A stretch of DNA of 64,000 nt from positions 62,001-126,000 of the forward strand of contig JBAXSZ010000001.1 in assembly GCA_037130455.1 (NCBI GenBank). Reading direction: 5' to 3'. Each line of letters opens with the position of its first letter. Position 1 is the first letter of the stretch. The notes below the pieces were generated by a model. That model saw nothing but the letters and a program-made list of their open reading frames with translations. It ran no database searches and was not told the origin of the DNA. Source of the DNA: CAIMZW01 sp037130455 (GTDB lineage Bacteria; Actinomycetota; Actinomycetes; Nanopelagicales; Nanopelagicaceae). Positions 33,899-42,008 of the stretch are shown here, piece by piece. The translations under genes and the position numbers were made by a program.

Positions 33899-35131
33899 GT
33901 GAATAAGATTTTTGCTGGGCTTCAAGAAGGCTGGTGGATGTTCTTTGATACCCTTTGGGCTTTGGTGCTTGGTTTTACGCTCTCAGGCATTGTGCAGGCT
34001 TTTGTATCCCGCAAGCAGATGAAAGACGTATTGGGTGATCATGGAGTTGCCAGTGTGGGTCGTGCATCATTTTTCGGAATGGTGAGTTCCTCTTGTTCCT
34101 ATGCAGCGAGCGCATTAGCAAAAAGTCTCTTTTCCAAAGGTGCGGACTTCACGACCTCCATGATTTTTATGTTTGCCAGCACCAATTTGGTCATCGAACT
34201 CGGTTTGGTCTTATGGATCTTGATTGGATGGCAATTCGCCTTGGCAGAATTTGTAGGCGGAGCCATCATGATTTCATTATTAAAATTACTGATTCCCAAG
34301 CTCATTTCCTCTGACCTGATTGCTTCATCCAGAAAAGAGTTAGAAGAGCCTGAAGTCATGACGTTGCCTTCTTCAGAAAATGAAGGGGCCAAGTTCAAGA
34401 GTCGGCGAGGCTGGTCCGATGCCGCCGGTTACACCATCGGAGATTTCACCATGCTTCGGAGCGAATTAATAATTGGATTCGTGATCGCAGGGTTGGCGTC
34501 ATCGATTATTTCGGTGGAGATTTGGCAGAAGCTTTTTATCTCTGGTCACGGATTTTGGTCTGCATTAGAAAATGCCATTATTGGGCCGTTTCTGGCCTTC
34601 ATTAGTTTTGTCTGCTCGGTTGGCAATGTTCCACTGGCAGCTGCGCTTTGGCAGGGAGGAATAACTTTCGGAGGCGTCATCGCTTTTATTTTTGCCGATT
34701 TAATTGCCTTCCCTTTGGTAATGATCTATGTGAAGTATTACGGTCGAGAATTAGCAATTCGATTGACACTACTCTTTTGGTTCGTCATGAGTTTGAGCGG
34801 TCTAATTACTGAAGGAATATTTCGACTATTTTCCATGATTCCAATTGGGAGCATGGGCAAGATGAGTACAACCCACATTGGTTTCAATGTTACAACGATT
34901 CTTAACGCTCTTTCTGTCCTCGTTCTCATTGTTGTTTTTTGGTTGTATAAGACCAGAAATCGTGATGGCATGAGTACGGAATTTGCCAAGGATTCGGTGT
35001 GTGGAATGCAAGTGCGAATTGCTGATGCTCCGGCTCAAGCAGAAGTTGATGGAGTTATGTATTACTTCTGCATGCAAGGGTGTAAAGAGGAGTTTTTGGA
35101 AAACGGATCAAAGTACCTAGCAAAACAATGA
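33899..35131 (+). CDS. DUF318/ArsP-like permease fused to a YHS metal-binding domain
   Basis: 410-residue fusion. Residues ~1-140 and ~190-350 are two permease halves with about eight membrane segments; GMVSSSCSYAASALAKSLF and SFVCSVGNVPLAAALW are the paired conserved loops of this permease family, with Cys residues in both. Residues ~365-410 form a YHS domain: DSVCGMQVRIADA, then MYYFCMQGCKEEFLEN, with the Cys ligands present. Family members move organoarsenicals or other soft-metal species, and YHS domains bind metals such as copper. It starts at GTG 33899. Substrate not determined. Confidence 0.83.
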   Translation: MNKIFAGLQEGWWMFFDTLWALVLGFTLSGIVQAFVSRKQMKDVLGDHGVASVGRASFFGMVSSSCSYAASALAKSLFSKGADFTTSMIFMFASTNLVIELGLVLWILIGWQFALAEFVGGAIMISLLKLLIPKLISSDLIASSRKELEEPEVMTLPSSENEGAKFKSRRGWSDAAGYTIGDFTMLRSELIIGFVIAGLASSIISVEIWQKLFISGHGFWSALENAIIGPFLAFISFVCSVGNVPLAAALWQGGITFGGVIAFIFADLIAFPLVMIYVKYYGRELAIRLTLLFWFVMSLSGLITEGIFRLFSMIPIGSMGKMSTTHIGFNVTTILNALSVLVLIVVFWLYKTRNRDGMSTEFAKDSVCGMQVRIADAPAQAEVDGVMYYFCMQGCKEEFLENGSKYLAKQ

Positions 35132-35144
35132 GGTCAATTCTTCT

Positions 35145-35774
35145 TTAGGCAGGCGGGCAGGAGAATCCGAATTCGGATTGGATCGCTCTAGGCACAATTC
35201 CACAGCCAACAGTTGCGGTTCCGAAATCGGTAATTCGCCATTTACCATTTTCTAAATGCGCCCAACCGTAGGCGTTATCTGTTACTGGCAAATAGGGAAT
35301 TGAAGTGAAAATAATCCACCCTGGATCTTTTTCAGAAAAACGAAGGTTTACCAAAGCAGCGAAATATAGGTCGCCTTTATTTTGGATAGATCTAATCTGC
35401 GTTGAAATAGAATCAGGAACTGGCTTGCCACCGGAATAATTGTTGGAGTCAGAGACAAATTTATTTGGGTACTGGCCAAGCAGACTCCACGGCACCACCA
35501 CTCGAGAAAACTCCCCATTGCCTGCCTGAGGCCAATCTAAAGTCCATCCCGCCTCAGTAGCTTGACCCAATGGAAGTTTGGCTTTCAACTCAGCGGCAAC
35601 CGCACCGCTATCCCAATTGAGCATTTGGGGATGAGTAGCGGTGAAGTTGGTTATGAGTAATTTGATGCCGTCTCGGAGTTTGTCATCGGTGGGGCGAGTG
35701 TCGCCTGAGCCGATTGTGCAGCCCGTTAGCAAAACGAGAGCAATTCCTATTGCTAGCCAACGAGACCGAGCCAT
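35145..35774 (-). CDS. Lipoprotein of unknown function
   Basis: 209-residue protein with a lipobox LLTGC whose acylated Cys is C19, so it is probably anchored on the outer face of the membrane. The mature part has no domain I recognise; it includes WTLDWPQAGNGEFSRVVVPWSLLGQYP and a Cys pair near the C-terminus (VGCGIVP and FSCPPA) that may form a disulfide. It is convergent with the permease-YHS gene and divergent from the CBS gene. Confidence 0.75.
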   Translation of the reverse strand: MARSRWLAIGIALVLLTGCTIGSGDTRPTDDKLRDGIKLLITNFTATHPQMLNWDSGAVAAELKAKLPLGQATEAGWTLDWPQAGNGEFSRVVVPWSLLGQYPNKFVSDSNNYSGGKPVPDSISTQIRSIQNKGDLYFAALVNLRFSEKDPGWIIFTSIPYLPVTDNAYGWAHLENGKWRITDFGTATVGCGIVPRAIQSEFGFSCPPA

Positions 35775-35895
35775 ATTTGAAGTGTACCTACCCTGGACAG
35801 GAGATATCCGAAAAAGCCTTGAATACTCTGGGATATGGGGGCATTATTCAAGGAGCAGATTTCCCGAACGATTTGGCGCCAAGTTTGGAGCAAGG

Positions 35896-36321
35896 ATGAA
35901 AATTACTTCTTTGATTTCGGGCAAGAAAGTGGAAACCATTTCACCTAGTGCCAGTGTTCACGACTTAGTAAACATGCTCAACGCCTATCACGTGGGTGCA
36001 CTCGTTGTTTCTGCCGATGGAAATCAGATTGACGGAATTGTGAGTGAGCGAGATGTAGTCAGAGCGATGCCTGGCAAATTAGATCAACTCATTGATATGC
36101 ACGTTCGAGACCTTATGACCGTAGATGTCGTCACTTGCACCCCCGAATCAACTGTGGCTGAATTGATGAAGGTCATGACCGAACGAAGAATTCGGCACGT
36201 TCCCGTTATTGCTAAAGATGGCTTGCTGATTTCCATCGTTTCCATCGGAGATGTCGTGAAAGCGCATATTTCAGAAATTGATACCGAGCGCGCGGCACTG
36301 CAAACCTACGTTACCAATTGA
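35896..36321 (+). CDS. Two-CBS-domain protein
   Basis: 141-residue protein made of a CBS pair: residues ~1-60 (ETISPSASVHDLVNMLNAYHVGALVV) and ~75-135 (VVTCTPESTVAELMKVMTERRIRHVPVI). CBS pairs bind adenine nucleotides such as AMP, ATP or SAM and usually gate another protein, but here no effector domain is attached. The start ATG 35896 follows a GGAGCAAGG site; the frame is open upstream but overlaps the divergent lipoprotein gene. Confidence 0.88.
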   Translation: MKITSLISGKKVETISPSASVHDLVNMLNAYHVGALVVSADGNQIDGIVSERDVVRAMPGKLDQLIDMHVRDLMTVDVVTCTPESTVAELMKVMTERRIRHVPVIAKDGLLISIVSIGDVVKAHISEIDTERAALQTYVTN

Positions 36322-36364
36322 ACTTTTCGTAGTACCAATTACACCCGTGTCCTCATGCTGGGAA

Positions 36365-37729
36365 TTAGTCTTGAGAAAATCCAGGCTGCAATAATTCTTC
36401 AGACTTCTTGAGAATTTCAAAGGCAATTGGGCTAGCAGGTACACCAGCATCATGGAGAGCTTCTCGGTAAGCATTGATTGCTTCAGGAAGGTGGTTGAGC
36501 ATCGAATAGATGTCTCCAAGTTCGCGCCAAGCCAAGGCATTCTGACGTGATGGTTCCATTTGAGAGAGACTATTTCGGGCGGCAACTAAATTCATTGAGG
36601 ATTCGATTTCGCGACCCAAACTTATCTGTGCTCTGGCTGCAAGCAGGTAGGACTCTGCCCGTTGAAGTCGATCCGCTGAGCTATCAAGACGAATTAGTGA
36701 ATTGTTGGCTAATTCCAGAGCTTTTTCGTAGTTACCGTCAAGCCATTCAACTCGAGAAAGTTCGGAATCAAATTTTGCCTTATCAATTTCTGTTCCGGAA
36801 TCCTGCAACAGCTTTTCAGATCTGATTAACTGGACTCGAGCCGCTTCGATATCTGGGGGAGTCTGGCGAGTGAATAACCAAGCAATTGTGAAACGAAGGC
36901 GACCCTCGGCGCGAGCATCATCTGCTTCAGCAAAAAGACTGGCCGCGCGTTGAGCCATGATTAATGCAGTTCGGGTATCTTGATTCGCGTCTGCAGCTAG
37001 ACTGGCGTTCCATAAAATGGAGGCTCTGGCACGTGGATCTGATTGATCATCAAAAATTTCCAAGGCACTTTCTGATAAATCAGTTGCTCTAATGTAATCA
37101 CCGCGAAGATAGTGAATAGCAATTGCACTGGAAAGCAATCTTGCATAAGTGGCGCTCTGTTGTAATTGTGCTGGAACACTCTTTTGCGCAGTTTCAATCA
37201 ACTCAAGCGCCGTAACAAAATCTCCCGACTCTTTGGCGTATCTGCTGAGGTCGATTGTTAATTCCAATTTTTCCAGTTCTAGTCCGGCTTTAGTTGCGAA
37301 GTCGATAGCCCGCGCAATTTCCTGGCGCGCATCTTCAATCCTTCCCAAACTCTCCAAAGATTTTCCGCGTAGCGCGTGCAATTCGTACATAAATTCTGGG
37401 TTTTCCAGCGCCGGTGCCGCTTCAATAAGTTCACCAGAAGACTCTTCTGCTGTGGCAAATTCGCCATTTTTAAAAGCCATCTCTGCGAAGATGAAATTAA
37501 GGCGCCTGGATTGATTTTCAGAGGCGCGAGATCCGCCGCGCAATTCATCGGCAGAAACCTCCAGACGCACTGCCAACTTGTCAATCATGCCCTCGTTAGG
37601 GTGGCGTTTTCCCGCTTCAATTAGCGAAATCATGCTGACGCTACTGATGCCTTCGGCGAGCTCGGGCTGAGTCAGACCAGCCCCCAGTCGAAGCTGGCGG
37701 AGCCGGGCTCCGAAACTGGTGGTATCCAT
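36365..37729 (-). CDS. XRE-family regulator with TPR domain (RRNPP-like architecture)
   Basis: 454-residue regulator. Residues ~8-62 are a helix-turn-helix of the XRE type (LRQLRLGAGLTQPELAEGI, then SVSMISLIEAGKRHP). The remaining ~390 residues are a run of helix pairs with TPR character (GKSLESLGRIEDARQEIARAI, SESALEIFDDQSDPRARASI, WRELGDIYSMLNHLPEAINA). This domain order matches peptide-binding RRNPP regulators (Rgg, PlcR, PrgX). A secreted 79-residue peptide gene lies divergently next to it, with tandem TTGACAGT sites four bases upstream of its ATG. It may therefore sense or control that peptide; this is inference. Many XRE-TPR proteins respond to other ligands. Confidence 0.82.
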   Translation of the reverse strand: MDTTSFGARLRQLRLGAGLTQPELAEGISSVSMISLIEAGKRHPNEGMIDKLAVRLEVSADELRGGSRASENQSRRLNFIFAEMAFKNGEFATAEESSGELIEAAPALENPEFMYELHALRGKSLESLGRIEDARQEIARAIDFATKAGLELEKLELTIDLSRYAKESGDFVTALELIETAQKSVPAQLQQSATYARLLSSAIAIHYLRGDYIRATDLSESALEIFDDQSDPRARASILWNASLAADANQDTRTALIMAQRAASLFAEADDARAEGRLRFTIAWLFTRQTPPDIEAARVQLIRSEKLLQDSGTEIDKAKFDSELSRVEWLDGNYEKALELANNSLIRLDSSADRLQRAESYLLAARAQISLGREIESSMNLVAARNSLSQMEPSRQNALAWRELGDIYSMLNHLPEAINAYREALHDAGVPASPIAFEILKKSEELLQPGFSQD

Positions 37730-37732
37730 GGG

Positions 37733-37753
37733 TTGACAGTACCACTTGACAGT
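37733..37753. repeat. Tandem TTGACAGT operator-like repeat
   Basis: TTGACAGT occurs at 37733-37740 and 37746-37753, 13 bases apart, with a related TTGACAAGT at 37778-37786. They lie between the divergent starts at 37729 and 37869. The position just upstream of the regulator ATG suits autoregulation by the XRE protein. The third copy doubles as a -35 element for the peptide gene. Confidence 0.55.
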
Positions 37754-37777
37754 GCTTTACTACAGGTGTTGGACATA

Positions 37778-37808
37778 TTGACAAGTCATACTTAATAACG
37801 GTTATACT
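37778..37808 (+). promoter_or_regulatory. Sigma-70-type promoter of the secreted peptide gene
   Basis: A perfect -35 TTGACA (37778-37783) and a -10 TATACT (37803-37808), 19 bases apart (or TTATAC with 18). The expected start near 37815 gives a leader of ~55 bases before the ATG at 37869. The spacing is slightly long, as in promoters that need an activator. Confidence 0.65.
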
Positions 37809-37825
37809 TTGGGAGACGAGTTTTT

Positions 37826-37839
37826 CCTCTTGTAAGAGG
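37826..37839 (+). promoter_or_regulatory. Leader hairpin of the secreted peptide mRNA
   Basis: CCTCT (37826-37830) pairs with AGAGG (37835-37839) around TGTA. It lies between the inferred transcript start and the GAAGGGGA ribosome-binding site at 37852-37859. A role in mRNA stability is possible; five base pairs is short. Confidence 0.35.
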
Positions 37840-37868
37840 TAAGACGTTAACGAAGGGGATCGGCAATT

Positions 37869-38108
37869 ATGGTTAAGAAGATCGTGGCCGTAGCAAGCGC
37901 ATTGACGCTAGCGGCGATTTTTACGGCGGTCCCAAGTAATGCAGAATCTAGATCCTGGCGAGCTGACTTTCGTGCGGTTCAATTTGATGATTCGAACGAT
38001 TCGAGTGATTCCGCTGAGTGGAGTGCAGCAGCTGATTTTGGTCGCTCAATTGGTGCTGGAAGTCGAATCGGCGCACTACGCGTGGCGGGTCCTGATACCT
38101 GCTGCTAA
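37869..38108 (+). CDS. 79-residue secreted peptide, candidate partner of the XRE-TPR regulator
   Basis: Signal peptide at residues 1-25 (MVKKIVAVASALTLAAIFTA, cleavage after SNA). The 54-residue mature part is polar, with an acidic Ser/Asp stretch (DDSNDSSDSAEW), a Gly/Ser/Ala region (IGAGSRIGAL) and a terminal VAGPDTCC with two adjacent cysteines. No family is recognised. A strong promoter, a good ribosome-binding site (GAAGGGGA) and a strong terminator bracket it, so it is a real, probably highly expressed, single-gene unit. It is divergent from the XRE-TPR gene. It may be a signalling peptide precursor, or a secreted effector under that regulator. Confidence 0.75.
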   Translation: MVKKIVAVASALTLAAIFTAVPSNAESRSWRADFRAVQFDDSNDSSDSAEWSAAADFGRSIGAGSRIGALRVAGPDTCC

Positions 38109-38156
38109 TTTATTTTTAATGAATTCCGGATTGTTTCGTCCCAGATCAATCCGGTG

Positions 38157-38208
38157 AAGTAAAGAGAGACCGAGGTTGCCACGTCCCAGAGCAACCTCGG
38201 TTTTACTT
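38157..38208 (+). terminator. Strong intrinsic terminator of the secreted peptide gene
   Basis: ACCGAGGTTGC (38169-38179) pairs perfectly with GCAACCTCGGT (38191-38201), extended by AAGTAAA/TTTACTT outside, and followed by TTTTACTTTG. It ends the unit about 50 bases after the stop at 38108. Confidence 0.88.
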
Positions 38209-38253
38209 TGTCTACAGATAGCTCATTTAAGCGCAAGAAACCCTGTGGTGCTA

Positions 38254-38547
38254 CTAGAAAACTTTTCCCCAATGTTCGATCACTGGCGGATTCGCGAAAT
38301 ATTTCCCGATGATTGCCCGCCACTGTGGGAATAACTCTGACTCGCGAAACCCGACTGTATGGTCCTCCAGGGTTTCCCACTGAATCTCAAATGAATAGCG
38401 TTGGGAATGATCCAAAGAAGAACGCAATTCAAATCCCAGGTACCCATGTGCTTGCGTTAAAACGGTAGAAACGGCCAGGGCAACTGCACTTTCGAATTCT
38501 GATTCTTCGCCGGCACGGACATCAATAAACGCCAATTCTCTGATCAT
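38254..38547 (-). CDS. Antibiotic biosynthesis monooxygenase (ABM) domain protein
   Basis: 97-residue ferredoxin-like fold protein of the ABM family: IRELAFIDVRAGEESEFESAVA start, HGYLGFELRSSLDHSQRYSFEIQWETLEDH middle, which fits the quinol/heme-related monooxygenase fold, and FANPPVIEHWGKVF end. The function may be a small monooxygenase or heme handling; it cannot be set by sequence. The start is ATG 38547 after GAGGA; the GTG at 38562 overlaps that site and is less likely. It stands alone, ~107 bases from the P1B ATPase gene. Confidence 0.78.
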   Translation of the reverse strand: MIRELAFIDVRAGEESEFESAVALAVSTVLTQAHGYLGFELRSSLDHSQRYSFEIQWETLEDHTVGFRESELFPQWRAIIGKYFANPPVIEHWGKVF

Positions 38548-38654
38548 GTTGATATTCCTCACGTGTTAGTCGATGGTCGTAACTTCACAAATAAATCTAT
38601 TTCTGTACTGCCGATAAATAGCGGCACTTCCACTTTCTAAGCGTAGTTAATGAA

Positions 38655-40451
38655 TTACTTTTTTAAGGTTGTAAGCGCCCAAAGAATTGCAATTACATCA
38701 ATTAATTCTTGAATTCCAGCCCCAACTGAAGCGGTGAGAAATCCCATTCCAGCGGCAATCATTGCAAGAAGTGAGAGCCCCATCCCCACTTGTGCCGATT
38801 GCAGCGCTTTTCGATGGGCGACTCTGGCAATATCAATTACTTCGGCCAATTTTCCGATCGAGTCTTCTACTATGACTACATCGGCAGACTCACTTGCAGC
38901 TGATGCTCCGCGGGCGCCCATAGCTATTCCCACAGTTGCAGCGGCTAGCGCCGGTGCATCATTGATCCCATCTCCTATGAAAATTACGCTTCCTCGAGTT
39001 TGACGTTTCACTTCTTCTACTAGGTCCAACTTTCCTTGAGATGAAACTGAAGCGTGAATATCAGTAATACCAACTTGCTTGGCAATTTCCTGGGCGCTTT
39101 CTAGCCGGTCTCCCGTGACAAGGAAAGTTCTTCGAATATTCGCCTTTCTCAATTTAGTGAGAACCTCTAACGCTTCGGTTCGAATTGGATCTGCCATTCC
39201 AATTACGCCAATCAAAACGCCGTTCTTAGAGACCCCTACCATTAGCGGGTAACTCTTTTTTAGCCACGGCGGACTAATTTCAAATTGACCAATCTCATGA
39301 GGGATTCCATTAATACTGGCAGAAACTCCAACCCCATGAACTTCATTGACTTTGGAAGCTACAACGAATGGAATTTCTCTTTCGACAGCTGCTTGAACTA
39401 TGGCGCGAGCGATTACATGGTTGCTGTGCTGGTCGATAGAAGCAGCGATTTGAAGGATTTCTTCTGATGAGGTTTGTGGATCAGATAGAATTTCCATCAC
39501 TTCCGGCCCACCATGAGTAAGTGTTCCAGTTTTATCGAGCATAACCACTTCCGCATCTGCCAATTGCTCGAGAACGGCTCCACCTTTAATAACTACGCCG
39601 ATCTTGGCTGCTCGGGACATCCCAGAAACAACTGCGATGGGAACTGCCAGAATCAACGGACATGGCGTGGCTGTAACAAAGACGGCCACCAAGCGCGAAA
39701 TATCGTGGGTAAGAATTAATGTGCCAATCCCCATGAGAAGTGCAATCGGGATAAAACGAATTGCCCACCTGTTTGCCATTCGAACCGCAGGAGAACTATC
39801 TGCTTGGGCTTTTTCAACAAGTCGAATTATTCCTGCATAAGTACTGGATGCAGCGTCATTGGCAACTAACATTTCAAAATTGGCACCTGCGTTGAGAACG
39901 CCACTGCTGATAAATTCGCCCGTGTCTCTAGTTATTGGAAGCGGCTCTCCAGTTAATGCGGACTCATCCAATGTTGCGATAGTTTTGAGAAATCCATCAA
40001 CGGGTACGACTTCGCCAGACTTAATAAGCAGTCGATGGTCTTGGCGAATCTCTGAAACGATAATGTCAGAAAATGATCCGTCATCGGAAATTAAATGGGA
40101 AATTCTGGGAACTCTAGAAAGCAGGGACTTTAACTCTCGTTCGGCGTGACCAGAAGCCCAACTTTCCAAAATCCGACCAGTAGCGAGCATTAATGAGATT
40201 ATTGCTGATGCCAGGATATTTTTTGTGGCCAAGGTGCCCACTAAGGAAAGTACCGCCAAAATGTCGGCCCCGTAATCCCGCTTGCGAATTGACTCGATAA
40301 CCCACAATATTGATGGAACTAACCCGGCGACTCCTCCTATTGCCCAAAGCCATTCTGCAGTGAGTGAAAGGTGGAAGTAGAGAAAGATGGAACCAGTTAC
40401 CAAAGAGAGCGCAGCGAGGAAGAAGAGCGGCCATTCCAAGCGTTTCATCAC
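38655..40451 (-). CDS. Heavy-metal P1B-type ATPase with TPC motif and no N-terminal metal domain
   Basis: 598-residue metal-exporting ATPase. Membrane metal site TPC at residues 262-264 within ATPCPLILAVPIAVVSG, in place of the CPC of copper and zinc pumps. Phosphorylation site D306 in DKTGTLTHGG, actuator motif LTGEP (167-170), hinge GDGINDAPALAAATVG. The P1B-type HP dipeptide of the nucleotide domain is changed to H345-V346 (QHSNHVIARA). No CxxC-type N-terminal metal domain is present. TPC is typical of a minor P1B subtype; substrate (Fe, Ni or other) is inferred. The start is ATG 40448 or GTG 40451. It is divergent from the beta-CASP gene. Confidence 0.9.
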   Translation of the reverse strand: MMKRLEWPLFFLAALSLVTGSIFLYFHLSLTAEWLWAIGGVAGLVPSILWVIESIRKRDYGADILAVLSLVGTLATKNILASAIISLMLATGRILESWASGHAERELKSLLSRVPRISHLISDDGSFSDIIVSEIRQDHRLLIKSGEVVPVDGFLKTIATLDESALTGEPLPITRDTGEFISSGVLNAGANFEMLVANDAASSTYAGIIRLVEKAQADSSPAVRMANRWAIRFIPIALLMGIGTLILTHDISRLVAVFVTATPCPLILAVPIAVVSGMSRAAKIGVVIKGGAVLEQLADAEVVMLDKTGTLTHGGPEVMEILSDPQTSSEEILQIAASIDQHSNHVIARAIVQAAVEREIPFVVASKVNEVHGVGVSASINGIPHEIGQFEISPPWLKKSYPLMVGVSKNGVLIGVIGMADPIRTEALEVLTKLRKANIRRTFLVTGDRLESAQEIAKQVGITDIHASVSSQGKLDLVEEVKRQTRGSVIFIGDGINDAPALAAATVGIAMGARGASAASESADVVIVEDSIGKLAEVIDIARVAHRKALQSAQVGMGLSLLAMIAAGMGFLTASVGAGIQELIDVIAILWALTTLKK

Positions 40452-40530
40452 CTGTTAAATATATGAGAAATAGGGGCTAGTCCGAAGTTATATCCGCCAC
40501 AAAGTGGCTCGGGTGGATACGCTCTATTTC

Positions 40531-41922
40531 ATGGGCAGTGTCTCGATAACTTTCCTCGGTGCGACAGAAACAGTTACTGGTAGCAGATTTCTCATCTCTA
40601 CTGAGAATCACCGGATCCTGGTCGATGCCGGCCTTTATCAAGGTTCGAAAACTACTGAAGCCAAAAATTGGGAACCTTTTCCGGTGGATCCTCGAACTAT
40701 CGACGCAGTTGTTCTCACTCATGCCCATTTGGATCACTCGGGCTATTTGCCTCTCCTTGCTAAGCAGGGGTTTACGGGCAAAATTCATGCCACCTATTTT
40801 ACGGAAAAATTGGCAGCGGTTGTCTTGCACGATTCGGCTTTTCTCCAGGGTGAGGATGCACGAGCTGCTAAAAAACGGGGAAACTCAATTCATAAGGATC
40901 CTAAAGCTCTTTATGATGACGAGGATGTAAAACAGGTTATATCTCAGTTCAGTACCGCTGAATATCGCCTTCGAATTCTGATTGCTCCAGATATTTTTGT
41001 AACCTTTTTTCCATCGGGACATATTCTCGGTTCGGCGTTCATCATCGTGGAAGCGGATGGAAAGAAGTTCCTTTTTACCAGCGATATGGGCCGACCGACC
41101 CATCCAATTCTGGTTTCCCCTGACTTACCTCCCTCGAATCATTTTGACGTGGTGTTGACTGAATCCACGTATGGAGATCGCGTTCATGAGATTGCGACCA
41201 ACCTCTTTGCTGACGAGATAAATGCCGCGTTAAGTCGTGGCGGTTCAATCCTCATTCCAGCTTTTGCCGTAGATAGGACGGAGGTAATTCTCATCGCCCT
41301 AAAACAACTAATTGACGCAGGGAGTATCCGTCCAGTTTCTATCTATGTGGATTCACCCATGGCATTGACTTCGCTCAATTACTATAGAGAAGCACTACGA
41401 ATGGAATCAATCGAAGTCAGGAAGGATTTCATTGCTGCGTATCACAATCAGGACCCCTTTGACCCGGGCTCACTCTATGAAATGCAAACTGTTGAAGAAT
41501 CCAAATCCCTCAACGATCTGGAAAAACCTGGAATTATAATTTCCGCTAGTGGTATGGCTTCAGGCGGGCGAGTAGTCCACCACTTAGCCAATATGTTGCC
41601 AGAAGAGAAGAACACCGTGATGCTTGTAGGTTTTCAAGCTACAGGTAGTAGGGGGCGCGCTTTAGCCCAAGGCGCAAAGGAAATTCGCATTCATGGAAAT
41701 TATGTGCCGGTGCGAGCCAAAATTGTGCAAGTTGAGATCTTTTCCGTTCATGCAGATAGTGATGAACTCGTTCAATGGCTAAAAAATATATCTACGCCTA
41801 CAAAAGTCTTTGTTGTTCATGGCGAGCCAGATGCTTCTGCAACATTTGCCATTCGCCTTACAGATGAATTGGGTTGGAATGCAAGCACGGCCTTCCCTGG
41901 TCAGAGCTATCAGCTTCCATAA
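40531..41922 (+). CDS. Metallo-beta-lactamase/beta-CASP RNase-like protein
   Basis: 463-residue protein of the RNA-processing MBL family. HAHLDHSGYLP is the zinc-binding HxHxDH motif, later zinc residues lie in SGHILGSAF and TSDMGR, and the beta-CASP part has TESTYGDRVH and a C-terminal RAKIVQVEIFSVHADSDEL with KVFVVHGEPDA. The domain order matches YSH1/CPSF-like exonucleases found in bacteria. The start is ATG 40531; a GTG at 40504 would add nine residues. A role in mRNA turnover is likely but not shown. Confidence 0.87.
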   Translation: MGSVSITFLGATETVTGSRFLISTENHRILVDAGLYQGSKTTEAKNWEPFPVDPRTIDAVVLTHAHLDHSGYLPLLAKQGFTGKIHATYFTEKLAAVVLHDSAFLQGEDARAAKKRGNSIHKDPKALYDDEDVKQVISQFSTAEYRLRILIAPDIFVTFFPSGHILGSAFIIVEADGKKFLFTSDMGRPTHPILVSPDLPPSNHFDVVLTESTYGDRVHEIATNLFADEINAALSRGGSILIPAFAVDRTEVILIALKQLIDAGSIRPVSIYVDSPMALTSLNYYREALRMESIEVRKDFIAAYHNQDPFDPGSLYEMQTVEESKSLNDLEKPGIIISASGMASGGRVVHHLANMLPEEKNTVMLVGFQATGSRGRALAQGAKEIRIHGNYVPVRAKIVQVEIFSVHADSDELVQWLKNISTPTKVFVVHGEPDASATFAIRLTDELGWNASTAFPGQSYQLP

Positions 41923-42008
41923 TCCAAATCACTCGGTGCTAGCACTCAACATTTGCCCAGATCGATAAAAACAGCGTTTTTGGCTCACTTCAGGCAATAC
42001 TCTTAAGC

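Noticed and set aside
41936..41945. GTGCTAGCAC palindrome next to TAGCACTC, like half of a CIRCE operator
   Set aside because: The second CIRCE arm at nine-base spacing is missing and no chaperone gene follows.
41967..41981. AAAAAC-AGC-GTTTTT hairpin before porG
   Set aside because: The stem is almost all A-T with a three-base loop, too weak to call a terminator.
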